Shown: positions 48,975 to 61,530, counted from the first letter of the stretch. The stretch is 64,000 bases of DNA from Dromiciops gliroides (GCF_019393635.1 NC_057866.1:121209897-121273896), one strand, 5' to 3'. Notes: a model not told the origin generated them from the letters alone. Translations and numbers: made by a program.

Positions 48975-50790
48975 ATAAAATACTCCTTTTATCTGTTTAT
49001 TTTTTTCAGCAGGAAGAACCTATTTGTTTAATTACAGACACATAAATTGCAATATTTTACAAATGCTCTTTTGACATACACATTTGCTTTGTTACAAAAG
49101 CAAGATTGTTGCAGTAATGCTTTTTATACACCAGTCACACTGCAAAAACACGGTTAAAATAATACGAGTATTTCTGAAAACATGGGGAAATTTTTATGAA
49201 ATGGAACTGGTTGAACAAATGCCAAGGATGGGCAGGTCGACTACTTAATTTTATAATTCAATTTTTCTATTTTGTATTGGTATATGCTGCATTTTCTGAT
49301 TCCAACTGCTGTCCTGTCCAATGAAATTTGTGAATCTCTGTAGATGCTTTTTACACATGAATCAGACTTTCATACAGTGTGTGCTTTATTGTACCCTTTT
49401 GTTAGGGATTTCGTTAAAATAGTCTAACAATTATGGTCATTCCTTCTTGTGTGCTTAAAGGTCTGTATATCTTTTAATTCCTTCACTGTCTCCAAGGCTC
49501 TCTGTGCATAATATCCATGAAAACCTATAGACTGTGATTTATACAATTATTCTAAGACGTAGGTTTCCCTCAAGTGCAGTGAATCAAAGAACCAGAAACT
49601 GTTAAATGGCCTCTGATTCTTGGCTCCCTTGGGTCTTTATGACCTTTTTCTATTCTTTGTCATTCATACAACTTTGTGTCTTTTTCAAATTACGATCAAC
49701 CTGACACATAATCAGGTCTGAACACAAGAAATGCTTGTGCGATTGACTTGAGGACATAGAACTATCTTAGCAGTCATGGAACTGTAGTTCAGTCACTATA
49801 TCCTTCCCCGGTCTTGTGACTTCGCCTTAGTGTGACTTGTGGTTTCCTTTGCTTTCCTATCACAAGGTGTTCTATGCTGCAGTAAATGATTGAACCGAAA
49901 ACTTCTGAAGACTAGTGTCAAAATCATCAGCAGTATTTCCCAAACCCTTTGTGCAGCTTCGGAAATGTAGATTTTGCTGTAAATATGTGAACTTTATGTT
50001 AGCTTGTTTATCCTACGAACACAAATAAAACATTGGTTTTTTTTTATTTTTTAAAAAAATGCTTACATTTGAAAAGCTTACTTTGTACTGCAGTTGAAAA
50101 CATGCAAGCTTTCAGGAATCTTTTTATAGTCTGTTGTCTTTAAGCAGTTGTAGAAATCTGAATCTATCATTTGTGAACTTTTGTTGTAAAATGCAAGACA
50201 AAGCAAAATCCTTTATTTGGAAATAATTCTTTGTGTTCTTCTCCAACAATTGGAAAACTAAAGATACCAGCATATTTTCCAGGAACTTAGTTCTGCTCTA
50301 CTTCCATGTTGGCTTTTCTAAATCTTAAGCCACAAACCTTTTAAGCATCTGGATTCTCCTTTAGAACATACATATGTTTATATATTATAAAAGGAAAAGA
50401 AAAAAAAAGAATAAAAAAGTCAATGCAATTGTCTTGTACTCAAAATGACGTGCCAAACTAATGTGTCCATTTATCCAACTTGTTCACATTCCACTGTAAA
50501 TATGAGTAGCAGAGGTTGACCTGTTTATCATTCAGTCTCCTGATTCTAACCACACCTCCTTCTACCCCTTTGCTCCTCGCCCACGCTCTGCTCCCTACCT
50601 TCAAAAATGTGTTGATAATAAAATGATGAACATACAAAAGGTGTGGGCTCATTTGTGGTTCAAAAAATAGCTCATCGAGGTGTCCAGAGATGGCAGTTGT
50701 ACCGATACATCTATGCTTCACTGGGCAGATGGATTCTGGTATCTTGGGAAACATTTCTTAGTTGCAAGTGAATGTGCTGGGTAAAGAAAC
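48975..50790 (+). other. SINE-free, 3'-UTR-like block of unknown origin
   Basis: About 1.8 kb of AT-rich sequence without recognised mobile elements. It has several features of an mRNA 3' end on the + strand: many TGTAAAT/TTGTAAA-type motifs and an AATAAA at 50024-50029 (acaaataaaacattgg) followed by a T-rich tract, with further AATAAA-like sites near 50617. It starts after a T-rich 'tttattttttttcagcagg', which resembles a splice acceptor. It could be a distal terminal exon or 3' UTR of GABRB1, a processed copy of another mRNA's 3' end, or conserved noncoding sequence. I could not identify a parent gene. Confidence 0.4.
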
Positions 50791-51013
50791 TGGGTTGAAA
50801 AAAGGGCATGCCAGGACTAGGTGAGATGAGTTAGGAGGGAAATGTTATGTTTTCCCCAAGCCCCTCTGAAAGATGATAATTTGCAGTTGCTGATCTATAT
50901 TGGGAGAAGGGTTTTCCTCACTGGGAGTTCCCTATGCCAATGGAATCACAGGTCCAAATGAAAATCAAGTGGGGAAATGGGATTAAAACAGTCATTCTCA
51001 CTGGAAAGGAAAC

Positions 51014-51016
<3 letters not shown>

Positions 51017-51080
<64 letters not shown>
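51017..51080. repeat. (CA)n microsatellite, long
   Basis: About 32 uninterrupted ca units, the longest perfect dinucleotide run in the window. Confidence 0.97.
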
Positions 51081-51084
<4 letters not shown>

Positions 51085-51109
51085 TGAACCTCACAAGTCT
51101 TCCAGATAA

Positions 51110-52270
51110 TATAAAAGTAATTATTTCATTAATTTATTCAGCATGGAACATTTACCCCAAAGATTATGCCATTATGTACAGAACAGAGGAAGCAATCATG
51201 GTGCATATCAGAAACAGTTCCTGCTCTAAAGAAGAAGACAACCATGTTGAAATTTGCCCATGGACAGAAAATTCAAAACCACGTATCATTAAGTTCAACA
51301 TTACTACCAAGAGATACAGAAATGCTAAGGGGATGCAGGACAGTGAAATTATCCAACTTTTCTTTCCATGTGGCGCTCACTTCTGGGTGTCTAGTGCCAT
51401 GGGCCCATGTGTTCTTTCCTTTTTCTCTCCTATTAATATCTTTTTCTCCTTACTCAAATACCCACTTTTCACCCTCTTCCTCACCTAGTCCTACCCAACC
51501 ACCATCTATTCCCTTCCTATTCCATTTGCCTTGCTTAGTTTATAACAGAATTCAGAGGGTTTTTTTTTTTGTCTAACTCATTTAGAATTTTCTTAAAAGA
51601 ATATGGAATTTGCCACATTTTGGAAGACAGTGTACCTGTTATATTTGGGGGCTGGGAGGAGAGGAAGAAAATAACTACTTTGGCACTGGCCTCATAGCCT
51701 CAGAAAGAGCTGAGAAAATTAGGACAGCATTAGAGAAAGGTATCACGATTTTAAAGACTCCCTGCTCAGGGAGGTGTTAAAGCTGGCTAAAAGCAAAGAA
51801 AGTAAGAGAACAGTATATTCAGCAGAAATCTGAGGCTATCAATCTGTCAATGAAAACAAAATGTTTATTTAAATTTTAAGTGATTACAATTCAGTCCTTT
51901 TCCAGTGCTTCATAACAGTGTGAAATTTTCAATGGCTTTGCTGGGGGAGTATGAATCCTAAAAAGTCCATCCATGCTGGGAAAACTTCCAATGTAAACGT
52001 AGCAACAGTCTGTCCATCATCTCAGGGCCAGCCAACATAGCAACCCTTTAAGAAAATCTACTAAATCTTAGTGGGCCGGAGATCCCAATCAGTGAAGGAA
52101 ATAGTCATAAAGTGTTTACATTATCTCTTTGTTACAGTAGTAACTCCATGAGGCTAGGTTTTCATTTCCTCATTTTACTGTTCTGTTTTGTTTTTCCATC
52201 AAGTCTCTTTAAAACAATTATTGTAAACACAATCAATAAACATTTCAATATACAAAAGGACAAGAGGGCA
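51110..52270. other. weak L2-like piece, then unassigned sequence
   Basis: 51115-51260 resembles a minus L2 3' end ('aatttattcagcatggaaca', 'agaaacagttcctgctctaa'). The rest to 52270 is unassigned. Overlapping open frames of 134 and 136 codons in this area have no recognisable protein character. Confidence 0.4.
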
Positions 52271-54905
52271 ACATAAGATGGAAGGAATGAAACAAAAATT
52301 TAAGTGCTAAGAACTTTATAAATATCCCATATAATCCTCACAACAACCCTGAAAGGTAGGTGGCATCATTATTCCTTTTTTATAGTTGAGGAATAAGGCA
52401 GAGATCAAAATTGACTCGCCCAGAGTCACACAGCTGGTACCTGAAGCTGGATCACACCAGACTATGGGGCCAGAACTCCATGTACCACACCACTCAGTTG
52501 CCTCTGATATAAAATATAAGTCTCTTATGAAGATTTGTTGTGTGTTGTTTTTTTAAGAATTATTCTATATTAAATAGGGTAGCCAACAAAAGTAGCATCC
52601 TCTTATGCCCTTTGTTTTATTTACTGTTAAAGGAATAAAAGAAGCAATGAAATTCAAAGCCAGTGGTTCAGGAGTTGAAAGACTTGGGTTCCTGGATCAC
52701 CCTGAGCTAGGAAGCGTTTCCTTATCTTGTAAGATGATGTTGGAGAGAAAGAATGGAAACTAGATGGCCTCTGAGGTCCCTTTGAGCATTAGACCTACAA
52801 TCCTATAGGTTTTTCTTTTTTTTCCAGATATATCACCACCCAATAACATGCCATCTTCACCTTCCTTCATAACAAATGATTATGTCCTGTCTAGCAAAAT
52901 GAATCAACACATTGGCCAGATCTGAGAATGTAGATCTGTTTTTCCATCTTGAGTCCATTAACCCTCTGTCAAGAGGTGGGAAGTAGGGTTCATCAGCAGT
53001 CTTTTGATGTATCATCCATCCACTGCTTTGATCACGGCTTTCAAGTTGTTTTTCTTCACACAAATGAGGAAACTGAAATTCGGTTGCTGGTGGCTGAACT
53101 ATAGTGTCAGAGATGGGGTTTGAACCTGACCCCACAGCATGCATTCTTCCTGCTATACTCTGCTATTAGTTTTAGTACGTCACTTCATCTTCATGGAAGT
53201 CATTTTCTTTATAAAATGAGGGGTCTGAACTAGATGAGCTCTAAGGTCATTTCCAGCTCTAAAACCTATTATTCCATGAGGTGAGATGACATCTCACACA
53301 TATCCTGGGCTCTCAGAGAAAATGGTCTGCACTATGGGGCTCAGTGAAGCTAAGATGCCCTGAGGAGAGGGGCACAAAGAAGTGGGAGGCCAGTGAAAAG
53401 GAATGTGAAAAAGGACTGATGAGGCCAGTCTTCGAATAGGAAAAGAAAAGGAAGCTATGTTTTCCCACCCTCACTCCTACACTAAATGACCCAGTTCTCT
53501 CAGGAGCAGAACTCAAGAGAGTACCATTAATATTATAGTTAAATTACATTATGGATGAAAATAGATTTAGGGAGCCTGGCCTAGGAATCTAACATCTCCT
53601 CAACAGGAAAATGTACTGAGTTCCATATAATTTACAAAACATTATTTGGAGTACAATCTGTCCTAACCTAGAACACTGGACTGATCAGAGTTCTAATCAT
53701 GTGACCATTCCTTATCTGTAGAACTGGGATAATAATTGCCATGCCTTTATCACAAAGCCATCATAAGGACCAAATGAGATGTTTATAAAAAAGATTTTTT
53801 AAATCATGAAGCATTATACAAATTTAATATAACATTGTTGAAGGCAACATGGTATGGTGCTGAATAGGTAAGCACTTTGTAAATAAACTGATAAGCTAAA
53901 CAAATATAAAATATGACATTCTTGTTTAGTATGTTGTTTGTAAGAGATTACAACTGGTATCAAGTGATTTTTCTACAACACGATCCTTATCCAAAATTGT
54001 TTGCTGAAACCTGAAAATTGACAAAGCACATCGTCACCTTACCAAAAATTATTTACAGTATCATGCCTGTTGTCCAAACAGTCAAGATACTGAATCCTTT
54101 TCTTCTTATGGCCGGCTTGTACCTGAGATCATACATCTACAACAACGAGGGCCTACAGAGGTCAGCTAGTTCCAACCCCTCATTTTACCATTGAGCATAC
54201 AGGAAGCTCAGACATGGGAAATAGACTGACCAAGGTTCCCCAGAGAAAAGTCAGCATTGTGGAAGGTTGGACCCAGGTCCCAAGATTCCATGTCTTATAT
54301 TCTTTCCACTATGTCCTACCACCTACCTTAAAACAGGGCTGAGAAAGCAGCAGCACGGCCTAGAATTTGTTCCAGGATTGTATCAGGGGATTTTAAGATT
54401 CCAGAGCTGCCAAACCCCAGATGTTTCGCACCAAAAAGAGACCTTAAATATTTTCTTCTTTTGAGTTTAATGAACTTTCCCAATAGAATTCCTATTTGGT
54501 TTCATTTGGCATATATGTGGGCTTTTCTGTATGTAGAAAAATGCAATGTGGTGCAGTGGGAAGTGCACTAGAGTCACCTACATATCACCATGACTTGGAG
54601 CAACTCACCTCCTCATCTGAGAATCTATCAAATGATTCATATAAAACATGAAAGGGGTAAGTCTATTGGGCCTCTAAGGTCCCTTCTAGGTCTCTATCCA
54701 CAAACCTGCATTCAAATCCTGCCTCCAACACTTACTAGCTACATGAGCATAGGCAAGTCCCTTAACCCGTCTGCTTCAGTTTCCCCAACTGTAAAACGGA
54801 GATGACTATAACAGCTGCCTTGTGGGGTTGTTGTAAGGATCAAATGAGCTAATATTTGTAAAGTGCTTTTACCATAGTGCCTGGCACATAGAAGATAAAA
54901 TATAA
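52270..54905. mobile_element. cluster of MIR relics
   Basis: Minus MIR at 52300-52505 ('ataatcctcacaacaaccct', 'cagagtcacacagctggtac') and 54140-54330. Sense MIR at 52650-52810, 53685-53830 and 54540-54900, the last ending with 'agtgcctggcacatagaaga'. A piece at 53030-53290 is also MIR-like. The gaps are unassigned. Confidence 0.65.
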
Positions 54906-54924
54906 ATGCTAGGATTACTTTTAA

Positions 54925-55400
54925 GCAACTATGAGTTTGCCAGGCAACATACTAGACAATGGAGATACAAAAACAAAACTAAAACAGCCCCTGCCTTTTA
55001 GGAACTTACATTCTTCTGTTAAGGAATAAAGATGTATACATATGAGTATATACAGCACTGGGCATCAGCAGCTAAGGGTATCGGAAAAGGCCTCGTGTAG
55101 AAGATATCTGACATGAATTTAGAAGAAAAAAGAGATTAGGTGAGAGGCAGCTGGGAGGAGGGGATCCATCTCTGGCATGAAGGACTGCCTATGCAAAGGC
55201 AGGGAGACAGGAAGTGAAATGTATGAGAACAGCAAGGAGGCTGATTTGGCTAGAATATAGAATATGTGAAAATGAGTCAAGTACAATAAGCAGAGAAATA
55301 CATGCATATCCAGGCAGTTGATTTAACAGAAAGCCAGGGGAGATGGCTGGTGTGTTTGATGATAACGTTAGTAATCCAGATCCTGGTGGGCTTAGACCAT
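54925..55400 (-). mobile_element. L2-type LINE 3' region
   Basis: Minus L2 motifs: 'cagcccctgcctttta', 'ggaacttacattcttctgtt', 'aaaggcctcgtgtagaagat', 'ctatgcaaaggcagggagac'. Confidence 0.7.
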
Positions 55401-55450
55401 AAGGTTGAATTTAATTAGATGAAATTTAATATGGTTAAATACTAAGTCTT

Positions 55451-55591
55451 TTTTTTTTTTTTTGCAGGGCAATGGGGTTTAAGTGACTTGCCCAGGGTCA
55501 CACAGCTAGTAAGTGTCTGAGGCTGGGTTTGAACTCAGGTCCTCCTGAATCCAAGGCTAGTGCCTTATCCATTGCGCCACCTAGCTGCCCC
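55451..55591 (-). mobile_element. marsupial tRNA/MIR-like SINE, young, antisense
   Basis: The minus strand begins ggggcagctaggtggcgcaa. It has a perfect 15-bp target duplication, taaatactaagtctt (55436-55450 and 55592-55606). Confidence 0.95.
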
Positions 55592-55606
55592 TAAATACTA
55601 AGTCTT

Positions 55607-56200
55607 AAACTTAGGTTCAAAAACTCATCTTCACAAATACAACATGGGGGAACTATGGCTAGAGAGCAACTAGTCTGAAAAAAATCTGGAGGCTGAAGCA
55701 AGTTCTATACAAATCAAGTGGGATATGACAGCCAAAAAGCTAACGTGATCCTCCTATGTGGCACTAAGAAGCAGAGAGGGAAAGGTGATTGTGCCACAGT
55801 AATTCAAGATTTCTCAGGCCATGTCTGGAATACCATGTTCAGTTCTGGGCTCTACAATTTCTGAAGGAAACTAATAAACTTTAAAGTGTCCAGTTTTTAT
55901 TGTGCTTTACTAGAGTAGGAAATTAGGAGTTAATGGTGGATGTCATAAAAGCAGATTTCAAGTCAATGATTAGGGTTTCTGAACAATTAGGGCAATCCAA
56001 TGAGGAATGAAGTGTCTCAGGGCTCAAGGAATCCCCCTCACTAAAGGTCTTCAAACAAAAGCTGGATATTCCCTTGTCAAATATATTGTATAGGAGCATC
56101 TTGATCAGTTAAGGTTCCTTTGTATCTCTGGGATCTATAAAAATGTGCACACATGTGTATATGGATTTAAATAATATAGAGCCATAAGTGCTAGATGACT
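55607..56200. other. intergenic sequence between the convergent genes
   Basis: No gene recognised. The segment from 55607 ('cttaggttcaaaaactcatc', 'accatgttcagttctgggct') resembles a known class of marsupial LINE-derived repeat but was not assigned. Confidence 0.35.
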
Positions 56201-56209
56201 TATTATAGA

Positions 56210-56215
56210 TTTATT
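56210..56215 (-). terminator. nearest minus-strand AATAAA after the COMMD8 stop
   Basis: The + strand reads tttatt here, giving AATAAA on the minus strand, about 550 nt past the COMMD8 stop. No closer AATAAA was found. Use is inferred. Confidence 0.4.
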
Positions 56216-56761
56216 TTTGAAATATTTTAAAAACAATTTATAAATTGTATATATGTATATCCATGTACATGTGTGCATATACATGTGTATGCACATATGT
56301 GTACACATACATAGATATAAACATACACAAGGAATATTGCATTGTTTTAAAATTAGATTTTAAACACATTTGAAATTATTAATCCATCACTTAGGACACT
56401 AGTATTTTTTTTTTAAATGGGACATATTTGTGCTTAGAATATTAACTTGATGTATTTAGTACACACAATAGGGTATTTTTCTAAACAGGTGTATTTCTAA
56501 ACATTTCTCTACAAAATGATAGATAAAACAAGTCTTTAAAAATATAAAATGCTATGTAATTTTTCATATTTACTTTTTTTTTACACTTTTCACACCAACC
56601 ATAGTAGCTTTTCCTTTCATCTTCCTAATCTCAGATCACTGCTGCCTGCTCAGATCAGCATACTTCAGTGTATCTCTTGAGTCTCTGAGCATAAGCTATT
56701 CTTGCTGCCACCTCAGTTGTAGCAGTAAGAGGCTGATGATTCTGATATCCGTCCTCTCCAG

Positions 56762-56782
56762 TCACTTCAACTGCAAGATGAC
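56762..56782 (-). CDS. COMMD8: COMMD8 terminal coding exon
   Basis: Seven codons including the stop, giving VILQLK and TGA (stop at 56764-56762). The acceptor on the minus strand is tttgtcttttaag. This short exon completes the last beta-strand/helix end of the COMM domain. The 3' UTR continues toward lower coordinates, with an AATAAA at 56215-56210. Confidence 0.93.
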   Translation of the reverse strand, partial: VILQLK

Positions 56783-56974
56783 CTTAAAAGACAAATTGAA
56801 GGAAAGAGTCAGGTTGTCTCATAATGCAAAGATGGGGAAAAAGTATGAAGAACTATCATGACTGATGACTGATGTGTGTCATTCACTTTAGGGACTGGGT
56901 TGATGAACACAGTTTTACTTGTCAATCACTGCTGTTGAGCGCATTTTGTAGCCTACCTAGAAACCCTATGGTTC

Positions 56975-57170
56975 AGAACTAAAAACACAGAATGTAATTA
57001 CTGGGAGGGCCCTGAGAGCTGATCTGGTCCAACCCCTTCTCACTGACAGATGAGGAAACTAAGCCCCCCAAAATTAAATGCTTCTACCAAGTCATCAGGC
57101 CTTGGCTCCAAGTCTAATAGCCCTTTCATTGCACTCTACTACCTTTATTCCATATTACTAACATTAGTCT
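56975..57170 (-). mobile_element. MIR-class relic in the COMMD8 intron
   Basis: 'gagctgatctggtccaaccc', 'cagatgaggaaactaagccc' and 'attgcactctactaccttta' form a minus MIR-type fragment. Confidence 0.65.
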
Positions 57171-57204
57171 CTATTTTACAACACTATTAGCCACAAAATC
57201 AAGT

Positions 57205-57630
57205 CACATCAAATCAATAAGCACTGATTCAGTGCCTACTTTGTGCTATGTGCATGTTGGAGATACAAAGAGGGGAAAAAACCTGCCCCTTCTTTCACAG
57301 GCAACACACGCAAACAACTATGAGTAAATAAGATAGAGACAAAATGGAGATAACCTATAGAAGGAGGGCACTAGTATTAAGGGGGATCAGGAAGTAGGAT
57401 TTTAGTTGGGACTTGAAGAAAGCCAGGGAAGCCAGGAGATGGAATCTCTACCAGAGCAAAACACTGACACACATACATATGAACACCAATTCTAGGTACT
57501 TGGTACTTGGTTTGCTAGTGGATACACAGACCTATCATTAGGGACACAATGACAATTACAGGAAGCATAAAAAAAGTTGGAGCCTATTAGGAATTGAGAT
57601 GGATGGGATAAGAGGAATGGGACAAGAAGG
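57205..57630 (-). mobile_element. L2-type LINE 3' region in the COMMD8 intron
   Basis: Minus L2 motifs: 'ttcagtgcctactttgtgct', 'acaactatgagtaaataaga', 'taagggggatcaggaagtag' and 'agttgggacttgaagaaagc'. Confidence 0.75.
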
Positions 57631-58279
57631 ATCAGTTTGTGGTGAAGGTGGTGTGGTGTCCACTTAGCCCAGCTCTTACCTAACTGGGCTGAGCACTAAT
57701 GACAGGCACCAGAAATTATTTTAGGTCGCTGTTGTTACTTAACATCTGCATACCTGTGAATATAAAGTGCTCATAAAGTGCTATCTTAAACATGCTGTTT
57801 TTATTCTAATTCTATTGTAAGAAATAAAAGTTTTCTAAGAGTTTTCCAAACGGAATACTTCCAAAATCATTTTAGCTCAGTTGTAAAAGATAGATGCTGG
57901 ATACTTTACTTATAAGAACCATCCTATAAGAATAATAGTCAATAATAATAACACCTATAGTTAAAAATGTCTAGTTTTATTTTGAATAGGCACCAAAATC
58001 AAACAAGAGCAGATATGATAAATTATGTTCAGAATTAATAACATTTTGTATGTGTGTGTATATAAGCCACAGTTATTAATTCATTCCTTCACTACAAAGA
58101 AGCAGATTATTTGTCAACAAAATCCTTTTCCAACTCGTTGTAAAATATTAAAGAACAATAAAGGAAATAATAAAAACAAAACTATAGTTTACTCATGCTG
58201 CTCTAAGGATAATAAACCCCTGAAAATTAAAACACATAAGCAAACTTAAACACAAAACTGTTCAATAACATGATAATAC

Positions 58280-58435
58280 CTTATTAGCTGCTTCCAACGA
58301 ATTTATTAAATTCTGAAGTTCTTCTTTATTCATTTCAACAGAATATTGTTTAACGTCACCATTTTCCTTTACATCTAGATCAAGGTTCAGAAGTGGCACT
58401 TGCAATGTGGCAATCTTATCACTAGAGAGAGCAAG
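58280..58435 (-). CDS. COMMD8: COMMD8 exon 4 (COMM domain)
   Basis: A 156-nt exon of 52 codons, phase 0 at both ends, with acceptor tttattttaaatag and donor gtatta on the minus strand. It encodes [20 protein letters not shown], then [20 protein letters not shown] and [12 protein letters not shown]. This is most of the COMM domain: the 'PLL.L.LDV' strand core, the charged loop and the helix '[11 protein letters not shown]'. The COMM domain mediates heteromeric COMMD ring assembly. No disruptions are seen. Confidence 0.96.
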
Positions 58436-59941
58436 CTATTTAAAATAAAGAACATAGTAGTTAGGGGGGAAAAAATCAAACAAGACTATATATTAATTAT
58501 ACATTTTGAGCCTTACAGAACACCATATTTTTACAGGGTGACTTTACCTGCCATGAAGTGTTGAAGAAACTACAAGGAATAAATGAATCAAATTCATGTA
58601 AAATCACAATCATGAGGTTTAACTAATGAACGGGGTAAATGTCAGACTACTTTCTTTTATGCCTTCAACAATTACTAAGTGCCTACTATGAGCAAAAGCA
58701 GAAAGTCCTAGTTTGCTGCTTCATTCTGGCTTGGAAGGTGGCCATGGGTTCTCACAGGTCAGAAAAGTCCAGCTGAGCACAAGTTTGGGCAGCTTTCAAC
58801 ACGCTAGAAAGGCTTCAAGTTTTGGTAACAGTCCTAATCTGACTTCTGAGGACCAGCCAAACTAAGTATGAAGAGGCTCCTGCCCAAGAAGCTTCCCCCT
58901 TGAAGTCTTTGGTCATAACAACTCATGAAACAAAAACAAATACAAAATGGCCCTCGGTACTACATGATCACATTTGTTTTTGTTGGGATAATGCTAGATG
59001 GTGATAAGAATTACAATTTTTAGGCCATATATAAACTTTGACTTAGTTACCAGCACTCTAAATGTGACATCTTTCTCAGATGATCAACAAAGAGGCCTGC
59101 TATTTTAGCAACTGAATCACCTTGATCCTGACATTTATATTATTAACGAAACCAGAAGAAAAAAGTTGCAGCTAAATGGAAAAATGACTCACAGGTTCTC
59201 TTGGAAAGGGAAAAGAGGAACTGGTAGAATGCGTTTGGTCATATACTTAAAAGCAGTAAGAAACATTTTATAGGATATGTGGTCATCTCAAAAAGCAGTA
59301 CTCATTAGTATTTGCAAAACAACCACTATGAAAATAACTGCAGCCTATTTAACTGATGGCTATTACAGATGGTGAAGAGGTTGAAAAACTATAGAATTTG
59401 ATAAGACCCTGATATTTGGTAACTTCACTGCAAACACAGCAATACGTGGAAATGAAAATAAACTGGAAAAAAAAATGGATGAGGAAAAAGAAATGAGAGA
59501 GGCTAAGACCTGGAGGCTATACAGAAGCCTTCTAAGTAGACAGCATTAATATTTTTATCTTCAAGAAAACAACTAACAAATATTCATCATGATAAAAATA
59601 TCATTAATGTGAAACTTTTTAGATTTTAACAAACAGAATATGACCCATCACTGATGAATCAGCCATCTCCACTGACTCGTTTCAGCAAAATTCAAAGCTA
59701 GAAGTTTCAAGTGAGAAAGACATAGGGTGGATAATGGACATGATATGATGCAAACAAGTTACTGATACTGGAAATTGGGTAATGAACAGAAGGCACAGAT
59801 TATAATAATTTCATACAGATATTTAATCAGTGTAAATCACAGGCCAAAACAAGGAAACCCAAAGAATTTTAAAAGAGCTTTAATCAGAAAACTTGACTTA
59901 TTTTCCAAAAGCAAAAACATGGCAGCCAAAGACACCACTAA
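58436..59941. other. COMMD8 intron 3, proximal part
   Basis: No repeat family recognised except a weak L2-like piece near 58660-58700 ('caacaattactaagtgccta'). Confidence 0.45.
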
Positions 59942-59949
59942 TTTAGACC

Positions 59950-60137
59950 AGGGCTTCTTGAACTTTTTCTACTCACAACACCCTTTCACCCAAGAAATTT
60001 TTCTTCAATCCCAGATATATAGGTGTATAAAATAGGTAAACATAACCTTTTGCTGTTGCCAAATTTTTTTTGACCCCCACATTCAGTTCCAAGACTCCAT
60101 GTGGGGTTGAGACCCACAGTTTAAGAAGCTAGGGTTT
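59950..60137. mobile_element. non-autonomous hAT-like DNA transposon, copy 2
   Basis: The left end agggcttcttgaactttttc and the right end acagtttaagaagctaggg are inverted repeats of the CAGGG(C)TTCTTAAACT type. The 8-bp target duplication is tttagacc (59942-59949) and tttagact; the latter now lies at 60306-60313 because a SINE inserted at the element's right edge. The interior matches copy 1 at 2483-2663. Confidence 0.8.
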
Positions 60138-60138
60138 A

Positions 60139-60293
60139 GGGGGCAGCTAGGTGGCGCAGTGGATAAAGCACCAGCCCTGGATTCAGGAGTACCTGAGTTC
60201 AAATCTGACCTCAGACACTTGACACATACTAGCTGTGTGACCCTGGGCAAGTCACTTAACCCCCACTGCCCCACAAAAAAAAAAAAAAAGAAG
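60139..60293 (+). mobile_element. marsupial tRNA/MIR-like SINE, young, nested at the edge of the hAT element
   Basis: Starts ggggcagctaggtggcgcag and ends in A15. It has a perfect 16-bp target duplication, aagaagctagggttta (60123-60138 and 60294-60309), made from the hAT element's right end. Confidence 0.95.
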
Positions 60294-60309
60294 AAGAAGC
60301 TAGGGTTTA

Positions 60310-61512
60310 GACTATACTCCTTTGAAAAATCATATAGTGCATCAACAAAGAGTAAAATAAGCTTAAATAAAGCTTTGAGAGAAACCCAATTGAGTAGTCC
60401 TTTTAACAGCATTTAATAAAAATCAATGGAGAACAATGAAGAAAAGAAAACAGAAACAGCCTTCAAAGATTACTAAAATAAATTACTGACTGAAGTCAAC
60501 AGAGCAACCATTCTTAGAGTCTAAAGTCACAATCCCAGGTGTGCTTGGAGGAATTAGAAATAACACTAAAGAGAAGAAAAACAGAATAATCAACTGGAAT
60601 AGACCAAGTATCTAAAGGTGAAATCTATGACAGGGGTAACCCAATTATGAAAGCATTATGAAATAAATTTACAATTTACAAGGAGGTGGTAGCATTTTAG
60701 TTGGGTAGAATTAGCTGGGTAGGAATTCAATGGTACTATAGTCCTCTCCAATATCACTTCATATAAGAAATTTTTCCAGTACTCTGAACAGGATGGTAAC
60801 AAAGATTTCATTAAAAAAACAAACCATAGCAGTGTAACAATTTCTTAAATTCTGCCCATTCCAGGTAAGGAAGAAGGAAGAATATTTCAGATAAGAAAAA
60901 AAAAAGTGGGGAAAACCCCATGGAGGTATTTAAGAACAAGGAATGTTTGAAGACGAATTCCAATCTGGTTGTCAGACCTCAGATAAAAGAAGATAGAGAA
61001 AGAAGAGTAATTTTGAACACAGGGTATTGAGTCAATAGTGATGCCACAGAGAGAAACCAAGAGGAAAAGATAATGTTTTAGGCACTTTTTGAGTATGAGG
61101 TGTCAGAGAGACAATCAGGTAGATGTGTTCTATAAGCAGTTGAAGATGCAGGATGGAACTCAGAAGAGAAGTCAAAGCTACAAAAATAGATCTGGACACC
61201 ATATACATAAAGCTAAGAGTTTAGCCACTGCTACAGAGAGGATATATAAAGAGAAAAAGGGCTACGGACAGAATTTTAAACACCACCACATTAAGGATAG
61301 TTTCTTAGAACTACTCCCTAGAACAACGAATCATCTACCACTTACCTAATATTTATGAGGTATAAATATTTTAGTCATCTAACTCATACTGTTGTTTTGA
61401 ATTCGGATTGCAAAACATGTATTTGACTATTTTAAATGTAATTACATGCTTCTATTTAAGACATAAAGAAAAGATATGGATTCCAAAAAAACTGTTTATC
61501 CAAACATGGTCT
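60310..61512. other. unassigned COMMD8 intron sequence
   Basis: AT-rich, purine-biased sequence with no recognised family. An 86-codon + frame at 61089-61349 has no recognisable domain. Confidence 0.4.
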
Positions 61513-61530
61513 AAAAAGTATATACTTTAG

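Noticed and set aside
51084..51576. Two overlapping 134- and 136-codon frames
   Set aside because: Both start in an L2-like fragment, overlap in different frames and show no domain character.
60083..60416. Open frames across 60139-60293 with phrases such as DLPRVTQLV or RHLTLTSCVTLGKSL
   Set aside because: The same phrases occur at every SINE copy (for example 1455, 6641, 23835, 29060, 63309). They are SINE translations.
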